From: Chamaecyparis obtusa
Taxonomy: Eukaryota; Streptophyta; Pinopsida; Cupressales; Cupressaceae
Direction of reading: 5' to 3'
DNA length: 64,000 bases
Assembly (NCBI GenBank): GCA_027943335.1
Contig: BSBK01006377.1
Location: forward strand, 1,683,060 to 1,747,059
Shown piece after piece: positions 34,795 through 45,012 of the stretch (positions within the stretch are counted from its first letter, which is position 1; every line of letters begins with the position of its first letter). The notes under the pieces were generated by a model. It was not told the DNA's origin. It saw only the letters and a list, made by a program, of their open reading frames with translations, and did not search any database. The position numbers were made by a program, and so were the translations under genes.

Positions 34795-35745
34795 TTCAAC
34801 CCCTTACGAAGTTACGCAACAACCATGCATTACTTCGGAACCCCTAACCATCATAATAAATTAACTGTTGAGAAGCTACGAAATAGCCAGGCATAACTTC
34901 GGAACCATCATAATAAATTTAAGTTTTAAACATTGAAAAGCTATGAAATAGCCAGGCGTAACTTCAGAACACATCACCATATTAAATTAAACGTTGAGAA
35001 GTTATGAAACAGCCAAGCGTTACTTCAGAACCCCTAACCATCATAATAAATTAACCGTTGAGAAGTTATGAAACAACCAGGCGTAACTTCGGAACCATCA
35101 TAATAAATTAAAGTTTTAAACATTGAGAAGCTATGAAATAGCCAGGCGTAACTTTGGAACCATCATAATAAATTAAAATTTTAAATGTTGAGAAGCTACA
35201 AAATAGCCAGGCGTAACTTCGGAACCATCATAATAAATTAAAATTTTAAATGTTGAGAAGCTAAGAAACAACCAAGCGTAACTTCGGAACACATCACCAT
35301 CATATTAAATTAAATGTTGAGAAGTTACAAAACAACCAAGCATTACTTCAGAACCCCTAACCATCATAAATTAACCGTTGAGAAGTTACGAAACAGCTAG
35401 GCGTAACTTCAGAACCATCATAATAAATTAAAGGTTTAAACGTTGAGAAGCTACAAAACAGCCAGGCGTAACTTCGGAACACATCACCATCATATTAAAT
35501 TAAACGTTGAGAAGTTATGAAACAACCAAGCGTTACTTCGGAACCCCTAACCATCATAAATTAACCGTTGAGAAGTTACGAAACAGCCAGGTGTAACTTC
35601 AGAACCATCATAATAAATTAAAGGTTTAAACGTTGAGAAGCTACGAAATAGCCAGGCGTAACTTCAGAACCATCATAATAAATTAAAGTTTTAAACGTTG
35701 AGAAGCTATGAAACAGTTGGGCGTAACTTCGGAACCACTAACACT
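34795..35745. repeat. 15-unit tandem array, GAAGTTACG...CGTAACTTC hairpins
   Basis: Fifteen units of about 55-70 bases each contain GAAGTTACGAAACAGCCAGG followed by CGTAACTTCGGAACC, so the arms GAAGTTACG and CGTAACTTC pair across an 11-base loop. Three spacer types alternate (ACATCACCATCATATTAAA, CCCCTAACCATCATAAATT and CCATCATAATAAATTAAA). They form a three-unit higher-order repeat, clearest in units 8-10 and 11-13. Most differences between units are TACG changed to TATG or TACA, that is, CpG decay. The array lies directly upstream of cargo gene A. Confidence 0.9.
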
Positions 35746-35759
35746 ATTTGAAAAAGAGT

Positions 35760-36060
35760 CGTCTGACTTCTCATTGTTTCATTTGTATACTACTATACAG
35801 TATTACAAATTTACAGACTACAGTATTACTATTTAATTCAAAAACTGGTATACAATATATTATATACATAATACTGGTAACTTAAACTGATTCACTGATT
35901 CAACATTTTACTGAAGTTCTGAACGGCTGTGGACCAACCATTTTCAAAACCAAAATGAAAACTACATTCGATTATTTCGTATTTACAAATTACAACTTAC
36001 AAGTAACAATTAACAAAAAATTTCGTAACGGTAAGCCAGAAGATCCACATTGCACAAAGA
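35760..36060. other. AT-rich spacer between array and small ORF
   Basis: Nothing coding or repeated is recognised. It would contain the 3' flank of the 99-codon minus-strand ORF. Confidence 0.25.
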
Positions 36061-36077
36061 AAAAAAGATTAGTCAGA

Positions 36078-36377
36078 TTAGTCGATGCATAGAGCAGAAA
36101 ATAACGGGATCATCTGATTCATCTCCTCCTGGAATGCCTCCTGGTCGAAGCCATGATCGTCAAAAATGGCGCGCATCTTTGCCTTGTCATGTTCTACTTC
36201 AAGTTCGAACATGTCACTCAGGTAACCGACGTAACTGGTAGCATGATGATGATCCCTTGCTGCAGACATTAGATGACTGAGGACATCCTGTTGAATCTCC
36301 TCCTCCATATCCAAAGTTGGTTGGATAACAGGTTCTGGGTTCTCATTTGATGATCTCCCAACTACTGGAAGACCCAT
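36078..36377 (-). CDS. Small acidic hypothetical protein (99 aa) in the hAT
   Basis: An uninterrupted frame from ATG 36,377 to 36,078 encodes an acidic protein. It has two patches rich in Met/Glu/Asp (DMEEEIQQDVLSHLMSAARD and MFELEVEHDKAKMRAIFDD) and looks mainly helical. It has no recognised domain. It is flanked by GTTACG-type repeats on both sides and has the same orientation as cargo genes A and B. In a stop-rich element an intact frame this long is notable, but 99 codons could also occur by chance. It might be an exon of a longer gene or a third cargo protein. Confidence 0.4.
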   Translation of the reverse strand: MGLPVVGRSSNENPEPVIQPTLDMEEEIQQDVLSHLMSAARDHHHATSYVGYLSDMFELEVEHDKAKMRAIFDDHGFDQEAFQEEMNQMIPLFSALCID

Positions 36378-36719
36378 TTTGTGAAAGCGCCAAGAAAATA
36401 CAAATAATCACCAACTTGTCATCCAAATTTAGAAATTTAGAAAGCTCCTATGCTCTGCAATTCCACTACCGAGGAGTATATAAAGAAAATAATCACCAAC
36501 TTGCCAGCTGCAATAAATTTTGAAGGAATGTTTCACGTCAGGTGGTAATTCAAGATGAAATTAATGAATATCGGTAAAGAAAAATTGCAGACATTGTAAT
36601 GTCTTGCGTAACTTGGCTCCAAAGTAAAAAAGAAGAATAATAAATGTTGAATCAAAGCTCATATCTCCTAAAATTATCCTTTTTAATGTCTAATCAAAAT
36701 CTTGGCCTGGATAATGGAT

Positions 36720-37190
36720 AATCATACCACTCAAGTTATGCAAACTGCCGGTGTTGCCTCGGAACCACCATATCCTAGCTGCGATTTTAAATTTTGAACT
36801 GACAAATTAGCATTCGCATTAAACTTTCACGTAATGTCACTTGGCTCCAAAAAGAAAGATAATGAATATTTACGATTTTAATCAAAATCTTGTCGTCGTT
36901 AAGTCTCATTAATTGTACTTCAGTGATCAATGTCACTGCAACTTTGTGGCTAAGTTACACAGACTGCCAACGTGGCCTCAGAACCCCCATATCTTACCTA
37001 CAATCATAACTTCCGAAGTCACGTACACTGTCAACCTGTCCTTTACATATCTTCATGGCCTTCAACTGCAACCTACTAGCATAACTGCCGAAGTCACACA
37101 CGCCGTCAACCTGACCATTACGTATCTTCGTAACTGTCAGCATTGACCCTCCTTTTAGCCTGCCGAAACTACGCACACACCACACTATTA
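36720..37190. repeat. Degenerate GTTACG-type motif cluster (right copy)
   Basis: Motifs such as CAAGTTATGCAAACTGCCGG, CTAAGTTACACAGACTGCC, TTCCGAAGTCACGTACACTGTC and CTGCCGAAGTCACACACGCC occur. They are variants of the 15-unit array and of the left cluster at 22,880-23,200. The two degenerate clusters therefore bracket the cargo section of the transposon. Confidence 0.6.
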
Positions 37191-37199
37191 CCAGTCACC

Positions 37200-37520
37200 A
37201 CAACTATTCACCAATTTATATTTTTTATAATATAAATACTCTTTTATATTTGCCAATTTATATTTATTATAATATAAATACTATTTTCTATTCGCCAATG
37301 TATTTTTTTTATAATATAAATACTGTTTTATATTCGCCAATTTATATTTTTGTAGTTATAAATACTGTTATATATTCGCCAAGATAGTCCCACCTACTTT
37401 CACGGAGCATCAATGATTCACCAATTCAGATTATTATTTTTTCTTTGAAAATAAAATAATTTCGCCAATTTTTTTTTTTCCCTTCTCACTTTCGCCACTT
37501 TTTTACACCTTTCTTAAAGT
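37200..37520. promoter_or_regulatory. Right subterminal repeats of the hAT (TTCGCCA type)
   Basis: Five direct copies of a roughly 43-base unit, TTCGCCAATTTATATTTTTT plus ATAATATAAATACT, run from about 37,205 to 37,385. More TTCGCCA copies follow at 37,459 and 37,491. The same short motif is repeated at the left end, with a similar period but a different spacer. This fits two-sided transposase binding sites. Confidence 0.78.
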
Positions 37521-37544
37521 GGGGGTTTCTTAAAGATTACCCTG

Positions 37545-37552
37545 ATTTTTGG
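37545..37552. repeat. Target-site duplication of the giant hAT, right copy
   Basis: ATTTTTGG follows the right TIR end ATTACCCTG and is identical to 18,827-18,834. The next copia codons are GAATATTCC. Confidence 0.95.
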
Positions 37553-38575
37553 AATATTCCACAAAGAGAAAAGTGTACCAGTGTTATAACAAGAGTCTGA
37601 ATAAAATTGTTGAGAGCGCGAATGTGAAGATTAATGAAGAGGTTCAAAAATATCCTCAGAAATATCTTGACTATGAATCTAATATAGAGGACAAGGGTAC
37701 AAAGGATGAAGAGAAAAAGAAGGGTCCAACATCTACAACTAAGACCCCAAGGTATGTGCAGAGAAATCATTAAAAGAATGAAATTAGAGGAGATAAGAAG
37801 AAATATATTATTACAAGGAGTAGAGAAGCACAAGAACAAGTTTTGTTGTGTTTACTTTTAGAAATTGAGCCTAAAACTATAGAATAAGCATGTAATGATC
37901 AGAACTGGGTAAGAGAAATGAAAGAAGAACTTGATCACATTGAGAAGAATCACATTTGGGAATTTGTGTCCAAACCAACTGACAAGAATGTGATTGGTAC
38001 AAAATGGTTATTCCAAAATAAGCTAGATAAAAATGGAAAGGTGATGAGGAACAAGGAAAGATTGGTCTGCAAGGGTTACACTCAAATTGAAGGTATTGAC
38101 TTTGATGAAATTTATACCCCTGTTGCACAAATGGAGGTGATATGAATATTCTTATCATGGGCAACATTTAAAGATTTTGAGGTTTATTATATAGATGTTA
38201 AGTCAACTTTCTTTAATGGAGAACTGAAGGAAGAAGTCTACATTGAACAACCAAAGAGATTCAAGTCCGAAGAGGATCCAAACGATGTGTGCAGATTGAA
38301 GAAAGTATTTTATGGAGTGAAACAGGCACCTATGGTAGATTGGATAAGTATATGATTGGACAAAGATTTTAGAAAGGATTTTTTGACTGTAATTTGTACT
38401 ACGGGATTTATTCAGATCAAATTTTTATTGTTGTGGTTTATCTTGATGACACATTTTTTGTAGGAAAAGATGATTTGTGCAGAAAATTCATAGAGGAGAT
38501 GCAAAAGGAATTTGAGATATCTATGATTGGTGAGTTTAATTTCTTCCTTGGATCACACTAAAGAAGATAATTCAA
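37553..38575 (+). pseudogene. Copia reverse transcriptase region
   Basis: Coding resumes with EYSTKRKVYQCYNKSLNKIV, the hinge after integrase. It continues with [41 protein letters not shown] [21 protein letters not shown], a VYYIDVKSTFFNGELKEEVY segment, then YGVKQAP and the catalytic YLDD box (VVVYLDDTFFVGKDD). This is the Ty1/copia reverse transcriptase. Frame shifts and stops are frequent after 38,145. After FFLGSH (near 38,560) about a hundred codons are deleted before RNase H. Confidence 0.88.
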
Positions 38576-38579
38576 CAAA

Positions 38580-39158
38580 ATTTGATGCAAGTAAGTACAA
38601 ATCAATGATTAGAGCACTATTGTATTTGACTTCTAATAGACTAGATATTATGTATGCCATATGCTTCATAGTCAGATTTTAGCAAGAACCAAAAGAGTCA
38701 AATTTTATGACAGTAAAAAGAATTTTTAGATATTTTAAGGGTACAAAAGAGTTTGGATTATGGTATCCAAAAGGTTCAAATTTCACTCTAACAGCTAATA
38801 ATAATGTTGATTGGGCCATATGTCTGGGTAATCGGTGGAGTACTAGTGGTGGAGCTTATTTCCTTGGCTCCTGGTTGGTTGCTTGGTCGAGTAAGAAGCA
38901 AAATTTTGTGACATTATTTGCTGCTAAAGAAAAATATATTGCAACATCCCAAAGAATCTAGTGCAACATTCTAGAACAAAACATATATCTATAATGTATC
39001 ATTGATTGAAAGAGAAAGTGTTGGAAAAGGAAGTTAAACTTGAATATGTACCTACCAAGGAGAAGATTGCAGATATCTTTACAAAACCATTGTAAAATGA
39101 TACTTTTGAGTATCTCAAGGAGAGGTTGGGGGTTCTTCCCCTTTCTAGTGTTCAGTAA
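38580..39158 (+). pseudogene. Copia RNase H region, 3' end of pol
   Basis: The coding contains KYKSMIRALLYLTSNRLDIMYAI, MTVKRIFRYFKGTKEFGLWY, then VDWAICLGNRWSTSGGAYFLG and AAKEKYIATSQ, typical for copia RNase H, in which VDWA replaces the usual DADWAG. The end has EYVPTKEKIADIFTKPL and LKERLGVLP, the last residues of copia pol, with a stop near 39,156. RNase H removes the RNA strand during cDNA synthesis. Confidence 0.87.
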
Positions 39159-39376
39159 TGCACTAGTGTGTGCATTGGTCTAGTGCATTTCATGCTTATT
39201 ATTTTTTGGATCAATGCTTGGTGGATTCTTCTCAGGGGGAGAAGAGTGAGTTTTTAAGGGATAGTTTGGCCATTTGTCATTTTTGTCAAAGGAGGAGAAG
39301 AAAATAGGACTTTGATGTTGAAATATTTGGTCAGTGAGTTTTTTGCTTTGTTATTGATGAATGTTTCCATCAATGA

Positions 39377-39388
39377 AAAGGGGGAGAT
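39377..39388 (+). other. Polypurine tract of copia element 1
   Basis: AAAAGGGGGAGA lies directly before the 3' LTR start TGTTAG and would prime plus-strand DNA synthesis. Confidence 0.88.
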
Positions 39389-40344
39389 TGTTAGAATGTG
39401 AAGTTAATACTATCATTTGTTGTTGCCCTTGATGTCAACATATCCTATACATAGATGTAGATTGGATGTTTTGGGGATTCTATAGTGTGTGCTCTAGTAG
39501 ATGTGCCTTAAACATTTATCGTAATCCATGTTGGTAATGGTCCCATTCATCTTGCACCATAATGTGGTTTGTTTGTTTGGGTTCCTATCTTATAAGTGGT
39601 TGTTATGATTTGGTCAATGTATTTACATTGTAACGATCCTATCTATTGGTATTAAAGATCATGGTGATGGTGTGGCGTGTTGTTATGAGAGAAGTATGTT
39701 GTATTGAGCGAGGTGGTCAATGTTTCATTCCTTACCATCATGGGAATGTTTTGGTGTGACCTATTTTAAATTACATTAGACTGACCTAGTTATTGGCATG
39801 TGTTGATATAAGAGAGTGATGATTCTATTTGTTGATGTGTGCTCGTATGTAAGTAATATACAAAGTGATTGCAAATAAAATAAGGGAAGATCTACACATT
39901 GATGTATATGTGAGTTTGTGCAGCCAATAGCAGACGATTATATCATTTATGTGTTGTTGATTATTGATGACAATGATTTCAATGGTCAATTCCTTTTCAT
40001 TTCCTATATTATGGCAATGAGCCTATTTGTATTGGTAGTAAGCCCTTCTTATTTCTAGGTAGTTAGCCCAACCAGTAGTGAGCCAACCAAAATTGACAAA
40101 ACTGATAATGATCCCTTGTAAAAGTCACTTTAGCTAGTGTTCTTTTCATGAGAATTAGCTTCTTTGTGGTTTTTCCCATCTTGGGTTTCCACATAAATTA
40201 TGGTGTTCATTGTGTTGATGTTTTTATGCTTTCATGTTCATATCTATTATAAGTTTCTAAATGGTTTAAGTATTCAATGAATTAACTTAAGTGGTTTGAT
40301 AATAATTGATTCACCCCCCTCTCAGTTATTCATTTTGTTCAACA
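39389..40344 (+). repeat. 3' LTR of copia element 1
   Basis: It starts TGTTAGAATGTGAAGTTAAT, ends TGTTCAACA and is 956 bases long. It is followed by the duplication CATAT. It aligns along its full length with 13,950-14,929, with many substitutions, indicating considerable age. Confidence 0.92.
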
Positions 40345-40349
40345 CATAT

Positions 40350-41357
40350 AAGTGTGTGTATGTATATATTTATATATTTACATATACAAATATATATGTT
40401 CTGTGTTTATATGTATATATTCATACATATCTCATGTATATATGTATTTTTATACATATACATAAACATATCTAGACATATATATGCATATACAAATACA
40501 TTTTACAACCTTCTTAGAAAATCTTTATCTCTAAACATTATTGTGAATAATTAAAATTTACCATTGAAGTCTGAAATGTTAAATTGTTGGGATGTGTTAA
40601 CCTCTAAAATAGTATCAATAACTTTAAGTTAAGAACGATATTCCAAAATATGATTATTGGGGAAATTGCAGTTGTCAAGTGAAATATACCTCTTCTTGTG
40701 TTTCAATTGTTGAAGGATTCTTGATTGTTCAATTCATTCTATTTATTTCTTTTATAATTCTTTCTTTGAAATTGCAACTAACAACTTCCTATTTTGTTCT
40801 TAGCAAAAGAAAATAGATTTCACAACTCAGCACAAAATTTAAAGCAAATAGAATGTGCCTTTTTAGAACCTAAAAGATGTTCAAAATGAAAGGTACAACA
40901 TACAATAAGAAAAAAAGTCACAAAAATACAAACAAAGCAAACTTATTAAAAATATTTTGAATAGTAGGTCATGATTAGATTTGATATGCAACCAAATACA
41001 TAATAATTTAAGCTTGCAAACAATAGATCTCAGAAGTGACAACCTCTCAAAATCTTTTTAATAGTTCTACTTAGTAATTTAAGTTACTTTAAATGTTTAA
41101 AACTAGTGCATATCCATTTATTTTTCAATTTAAATTAGGTTCCATTAATCAATAAACTCGTAATGGTTTTCAGTCAGAATCTGTTAGAAAGAAAAATCAA
41201 GTTCTGCTTGTCCTTTAGTTTCCTACATCACTTTACAATTTGGGGTATATATATATACTCTAAGCATAAATTTATGCTTATTTATGTCTATCTATTTAAA
41301 GATGCAATGAGATGCTTTTGTGACCTAAATTTGGAAATCAGTAAAGGAAATCAAGTT
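40350..41357. other. AT-rich intergenic sequence between two LTR elements
   Basis: The first 180 bases are an imperfect TATATG/TACATA-rich simple-sequence tract continuous with the other flank of copia element 1 (13,745-13,800). The rest shows no gene. ATAATTTAAGCTTGCAA near 41,000 is shared with sequence near 13,815. Confidence 0.35.
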
Positions 41358-41362
41358 AATTT

Positions 41363-41692
41363 TGTTAAGTTTAAGATCGCTGCAAATGTAATAGCACTGA
41401 TGTACAAGTATGTATTTTCCAAATACATCGATCTCTTGAATATATACATGGTAAAGATAAGAAGAGACGTGTCCCTTCATGGGACATGTCTATTCATTAA
41501 TCTAATTTATTAATTTAACTATATAGTCATTATAAGAATAAATAAATGATTAACTTCATATATATATATATATTAATATAAAATAATATCAATTATTAAA
41601 TATATTAATATATATGTGTATATAATAAATCAATTCTCATAATAATTATATAATCAGTTTTATTTATCTGACCAATGCTACATACATCAACA
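41363..41692 (-). repeat. 3' LTR of element 3
   Basis: On the minus strand it starts TGTTGATGTATGTAGCATTG and ends CTTAACA. It is 330 bases long, against 583 for the other copy. The excess in the other copy is a microsatellite expansion; outside it the two are nearly identical (for example GTCCCTTCATGGGACATGTC in both). Confidence 0.9.
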
Positions 41693-41699
41693 CTCCCTC

Positions 41700-42100
41700 T
41701 TAGCTAGCGAAGATAAAATCATATATCACATTTCTTGTGATAAGAAGTCTCACATATCTCATGAAGGCAGATGTCACATAATACATGATGATAAGTATCA
41801 CATAACTCGTGAGATGCAAAATCACCTAACACTTGATACCCAATTTTACATATCACCTAGCATGTGATATGAGGAATCACCTAACACATGATATCTAGTT
41901 TTACATATCACCTAACATGTGATATGAGGAATCACCTATCACATGATGCCTAGTTTTACATATCACCTAACATGTGATATGAGGAATCACCTAACACGTG
42001 ATACCTAGTTTTACATATCACCTAACATGTGATATGAGGAATCACCTTAGATCATGATACTTGATTTTTATATCACCTCAAATCGTGATACAAGGATATA
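41700..42100. repeat. 55-base tandem repeat with ATCAC...GTGAT palindromes
   Basis: Four full units start exactly 55 bases apart at 41,821, 41,876, 41,931 and 41,986, with a fifth from 42,041 decaying by 42,095. Each has ATCACCTAACACATGATACC and ATCACCTAACATGTGAT. More degenerate ATCACA/TGTGAT motifs precede them from 41,720. It sits inside element 3, next to its polypurine tract, in the 3' untranslated region. Confidence 0.85.
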
Positions 42101-42344
42101 GTAATTTGAGAAAATTACATTCCCCTTACATATAACCCTATTATGGTATGTGCATTGACATATCAAAAGTCTACCTAACGAATCTCCATTACAAGATCAT
42201 CACCTTGTAACATCAAATACTAGTGTTCATTGTCTAAAAGGCCGTCACCTCTCAAAAATGTACACAAGATGGATGAGCCCATAAGAAGTTTACACATTAA
42301 ACATCTTTATTATATTGATACAAATAAAAAATTATATTACAACC

Positions 42345-42510
42345 ATACCAAGATTTTCCCCCGAAGTGATCAAATTTCACCTTGGGAAGTGCTTTGGTAA
42401 GAATATCTATAGTTTGATCTCTTGTACTAATATATTCCAACTAAATCACTTTCCTTTCAACCAAATCTTAGACATAGTGATAAGGAATCTTTATAAGATA
42501 CAAAAATAAT
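42345..42510 (-). pseudogene. Copia RNase H C-terminal remnant of element 3
   Basis: The minus-strand translation gives IPYHYV.DLVERKVI.LEYISTRDQTIDILTKALPKV, the conserved end of copia pol, with two stops at positions where Gln or Arg is usual. It is the only recognised coding piece of element 3 and supports its copia assignment and minus orientation. Confidence 0.8.
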
Positions 42511-42519
42511 GGATCACTG

Positions 42520-43537
42520 ATGTTGAAACTCTATCCTATGAATCACAGTCCTCTAATTGTTGATCACTAAGGAACCCATCTTGACATGGTCTGCTCCCTC
42601 TGAATCAATATCCTCAGATGTTCATAGATGCAGATCCTCTAGTTTCTTCCTTTGAAGCTCAAGTTCGTGCTCCATCTCATCATTGTCAGACTCCCTCTGA
42701 ATCTGATATCAATTCTATACTCAAATCCATAATTGTAGGCATTAAGTTCTTTCTCCCTTGAATGAAATATCTTATGCTTCTATATTTGTCCTCAAAGCAC
42801 TTCAAAGAGAGATTACAATTAGTTTATAAAACTAAACTATCCCGAAGGGAAATATCAATTATAGAAGTATAAAATTTTACTACCCCGATCTTATGGCATG
42901 AATTAATGACTCAAAATTTATAAACATTATTCAAGGGTAGAAATACTTATCTCTTACTATCAAATATTACTACCCCCTCTCGAAGCTAAATCCAACACTA
43001 CCTCTTAGCTAGGGAGGAATCCTTCTTGATAACTTCTGGTTTGTCCTCCTGATGCTAAAATCAACACCCTCTCTTAGCTAAGGAGGGTCTTCTCAGATAT
43101 ATGAGTTATAGAGTAATGTCCACCATGGATACTCCCAGAGGGTGGCTCCATCATGGCTGCTCCTATGATTGGAAATGCAAATAAACACAAGTGTTTTTTA
43201 AGAAATCACTCATGTAATATCATCATCTTATGATGATGGTCACCATAGATACTCCTAGAGGGTGACTCAATACAGGTGTTTAGTCATGGACTCACTCACA
43301 TGACCTCCACCATGGCAATATTCAGTAGTGAGTGATATCATGTATATATATTCACATATATAGGTAATGCTCCACTCATATCCGCACACCTGTCATTTGA
43401 TGTTAGCTTTTATATTTTTGTCTTTCCTTCTCCTGTATGTAGGTTTGCCAACTATATTTGTTTGTCCATTGTTCGATCACTCTTTATTTGCCAGAACCTC
43501 TGAAGCATATGCAATATATATAAAGTCAGTTTCATAT
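42520..43537. other. Internal, mostly unrecognised sequence of element 3
   Basis: No confident coding is seen. Two similar segments (near 43,115 and 43,245) share CACCAT.GATACTCC.AGAGGGTG, a local duplication. It ends at the CATAT target site of the gag-only element. Confidence 0.35.
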
Positions 43538-45012
43538 TGAATAATGTTAAATATGGAATGTGTTCACCTTAGTCAAATATGTGCGAAATATAAGATCAAC
43601 TACTAAATCCAAATTCCCACAAGAGAGATCCAAATTGATCAACCAAAAGGTTAATGCACAATTGAATCAATCTATGAAGAATATGAATAAAGAATAAGAT
43701 CTAATATTTTGTTATGAAGAGTATATGCTTTAAATATGAAATAAATGAAAGACAAATACTAACTTCAAAATAGGGCAGATTTGGAAAATGTTGATTTTTG
43801 GTGTCTGTGTGTAGTTTCAGGCAATTCTACAACCTGTTTCAGATTGGAAATGCCGAGGTGAAGAAAACCCATAAAACTTTTATCTTTCTGATAGCAGGTA
43901 ATCTTTGACCCCGATAAAAGGTCAAAGACTACTTCAAGATTTTGAAGGTCATCCTTGACTTTGTTCACATATCTCGGACGTTCACCTAAAAGGGTATCCA
44001 AATCCAAGCTTAGATCCAAAGTTCCACAATTGTACCTACAAGAAAAAGAGGGTTTTTGTTGTTTGGATGGGGGGTTTACCTTAGTCAAACCCCAATTTGG
44101 CATCAAACATGAAATTGAATTGAAATTGTAACATGCATAAACAAAGAAACTGGAACTTTTCACCTTGCTTATGTTGAAGTCCTTGTAGAGGATTCAAATC
44201 GTTAAATCCACAAGTAGGGATGCTCCAATGAATGTAGAAGTATGTAGGATGTCTCAAATCAACGACATTTGATCTTCAACACCAATACTGAATGGATCTT
44301 TGCATAGGAATAGACTTGGATGAATGTGGAAGGATGGATCTTCAAGGGTGCTCCAAAGAGATTGAATCCTTCAATGGCTAACAATGGATCTCCTTGATGA
44401 ATGAATGCTTGAACACTTGAATGCTTGAATGCTTTCTTGAGATGAGATATGAAAACTTGATTGAGAGATTGATTGAAATGAGAGAGGAAGGCCTCCTTTT
44501 ATAGTGAACTAGGGCACAATCTTCTAGAGGGGCCACCTTGGAGAATTAAATCCTAATTAGGTCCCAACCTTTAGAAATATACCTAGATGAAATGCAATTA
44601 AGGATTTACCATCTTGAAACCAAAAATGGCCAACCTGGAGGTGGGAAAAAGAATCTTTTTGAAACTTGATATCTGGAGATAAGAAAATCCTAAAATTTGA
44701 ACCCTGGGTCAAAAATGAGGTAGACCCCATCCTAGGTTAGGGTCGAGGTCATCCCTGACCTAGGTTAGGGTCTAGGTCATCATTGACCCTCAAGGTCATC
44801 TTTGACCTTGAAGTAAAAAAACCCAGGACGTCAATCCAGAATGCTAGGAAATGCAAAAAAATAGGTGAAAACAGGAGCAGAGAACAGTAGAACAGGGGGG
44901 AAAAATAGAACCATGCAAATAATTGATCAAGGCACTTAACATGACCCCAAACAACTCACTCGAAGGGTTAAACACTCTTAACATGGAAGTGCTTCCATTT
45001 TAAGATGATACA
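43538..45012 (-). repeat. 3' LTR of the gag-only element
   Basis: Read on the minus strand it starts TGTATCATCTTAAAATGG and ends AACATTATTCA. The preceding purine tract AAAGTGGGGGCTTAA (45,013-45,027) is the likely plus-strand primer. Short open frames within (such as 44,163-43,765) are LTR sequence, since the same frame recurs in the other copy at 50,341-49,895. Confidence 0.92.

Larger units (their letters stand above)
18835..37544. mobile_element. Giant (18.7-kb) hAT DNA transposon with cargo genes
   Basis: The left end reads CAGGGTAATTTTTAGTGG and the right end, read inward, CAGGGTAATCTTTAAGAAAC. Thirteen of the first 14 bases agree and start with the CAGGG typical of hAT TIRs. Both ends are flanked by the same 8 bp (ATTTTTGG). 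Excision on paper rejoins copia codons for EGIFL and EYSTK in frame, so both borders are exact. Inside are a hAT transposase (plus strand), two large homologous cargo genes and a small acidic ORF (minus strand), hairpin arrays and matching subterminal TTCGCCA repeats. Known autonomous plant hATs are usually a few kilobases, so this size and load are unusual. Its transposase and cargo genes are stop-interrupted, so this copy is inactive. Confidence 0.95.
13950..40344 (+). mobile_element. Ty1/copia element 1, interrupted by two insertions
   Basis: The element is bounded by two LTRs in direct orientation and flanked by the 5-bp duplication CATAT (13,945-13,949 and 40,345-40,349). Internal order is primer-binding site, gag, zinc knuckle, protease, integrase, reverse transcriptase and RNase H, the Ty1/copia order. 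Its integrase is split by a poly(A) retroposon (16,760-18,452). Just before the reverse transcriptase it is split by an 18,710-bp hAT transposon (18,835-37,544). Without both it would be about 6 kb. Many stops and LTR divergence visible by eye point to an old insertion. Confidence 0.92.

Noticed and set aside
34795..35745. CRISPR array or centromeric satellite
   Set aside because: Repeat units are hairpin-like, but spacers come in only three recurring types and are not unique, and the setting is a eukaryotic transposon. One kilobase with 15 units at a gene's 5' side is also too small and local for a centromere satellite.
43765..44163. 132-codon minus-strand frame repeated at 50,341-49,895
   Set aside because: Both lie at the same position in the two LTRs of the gag-only element; this is LTR sequence duplicated by retrotransposition.
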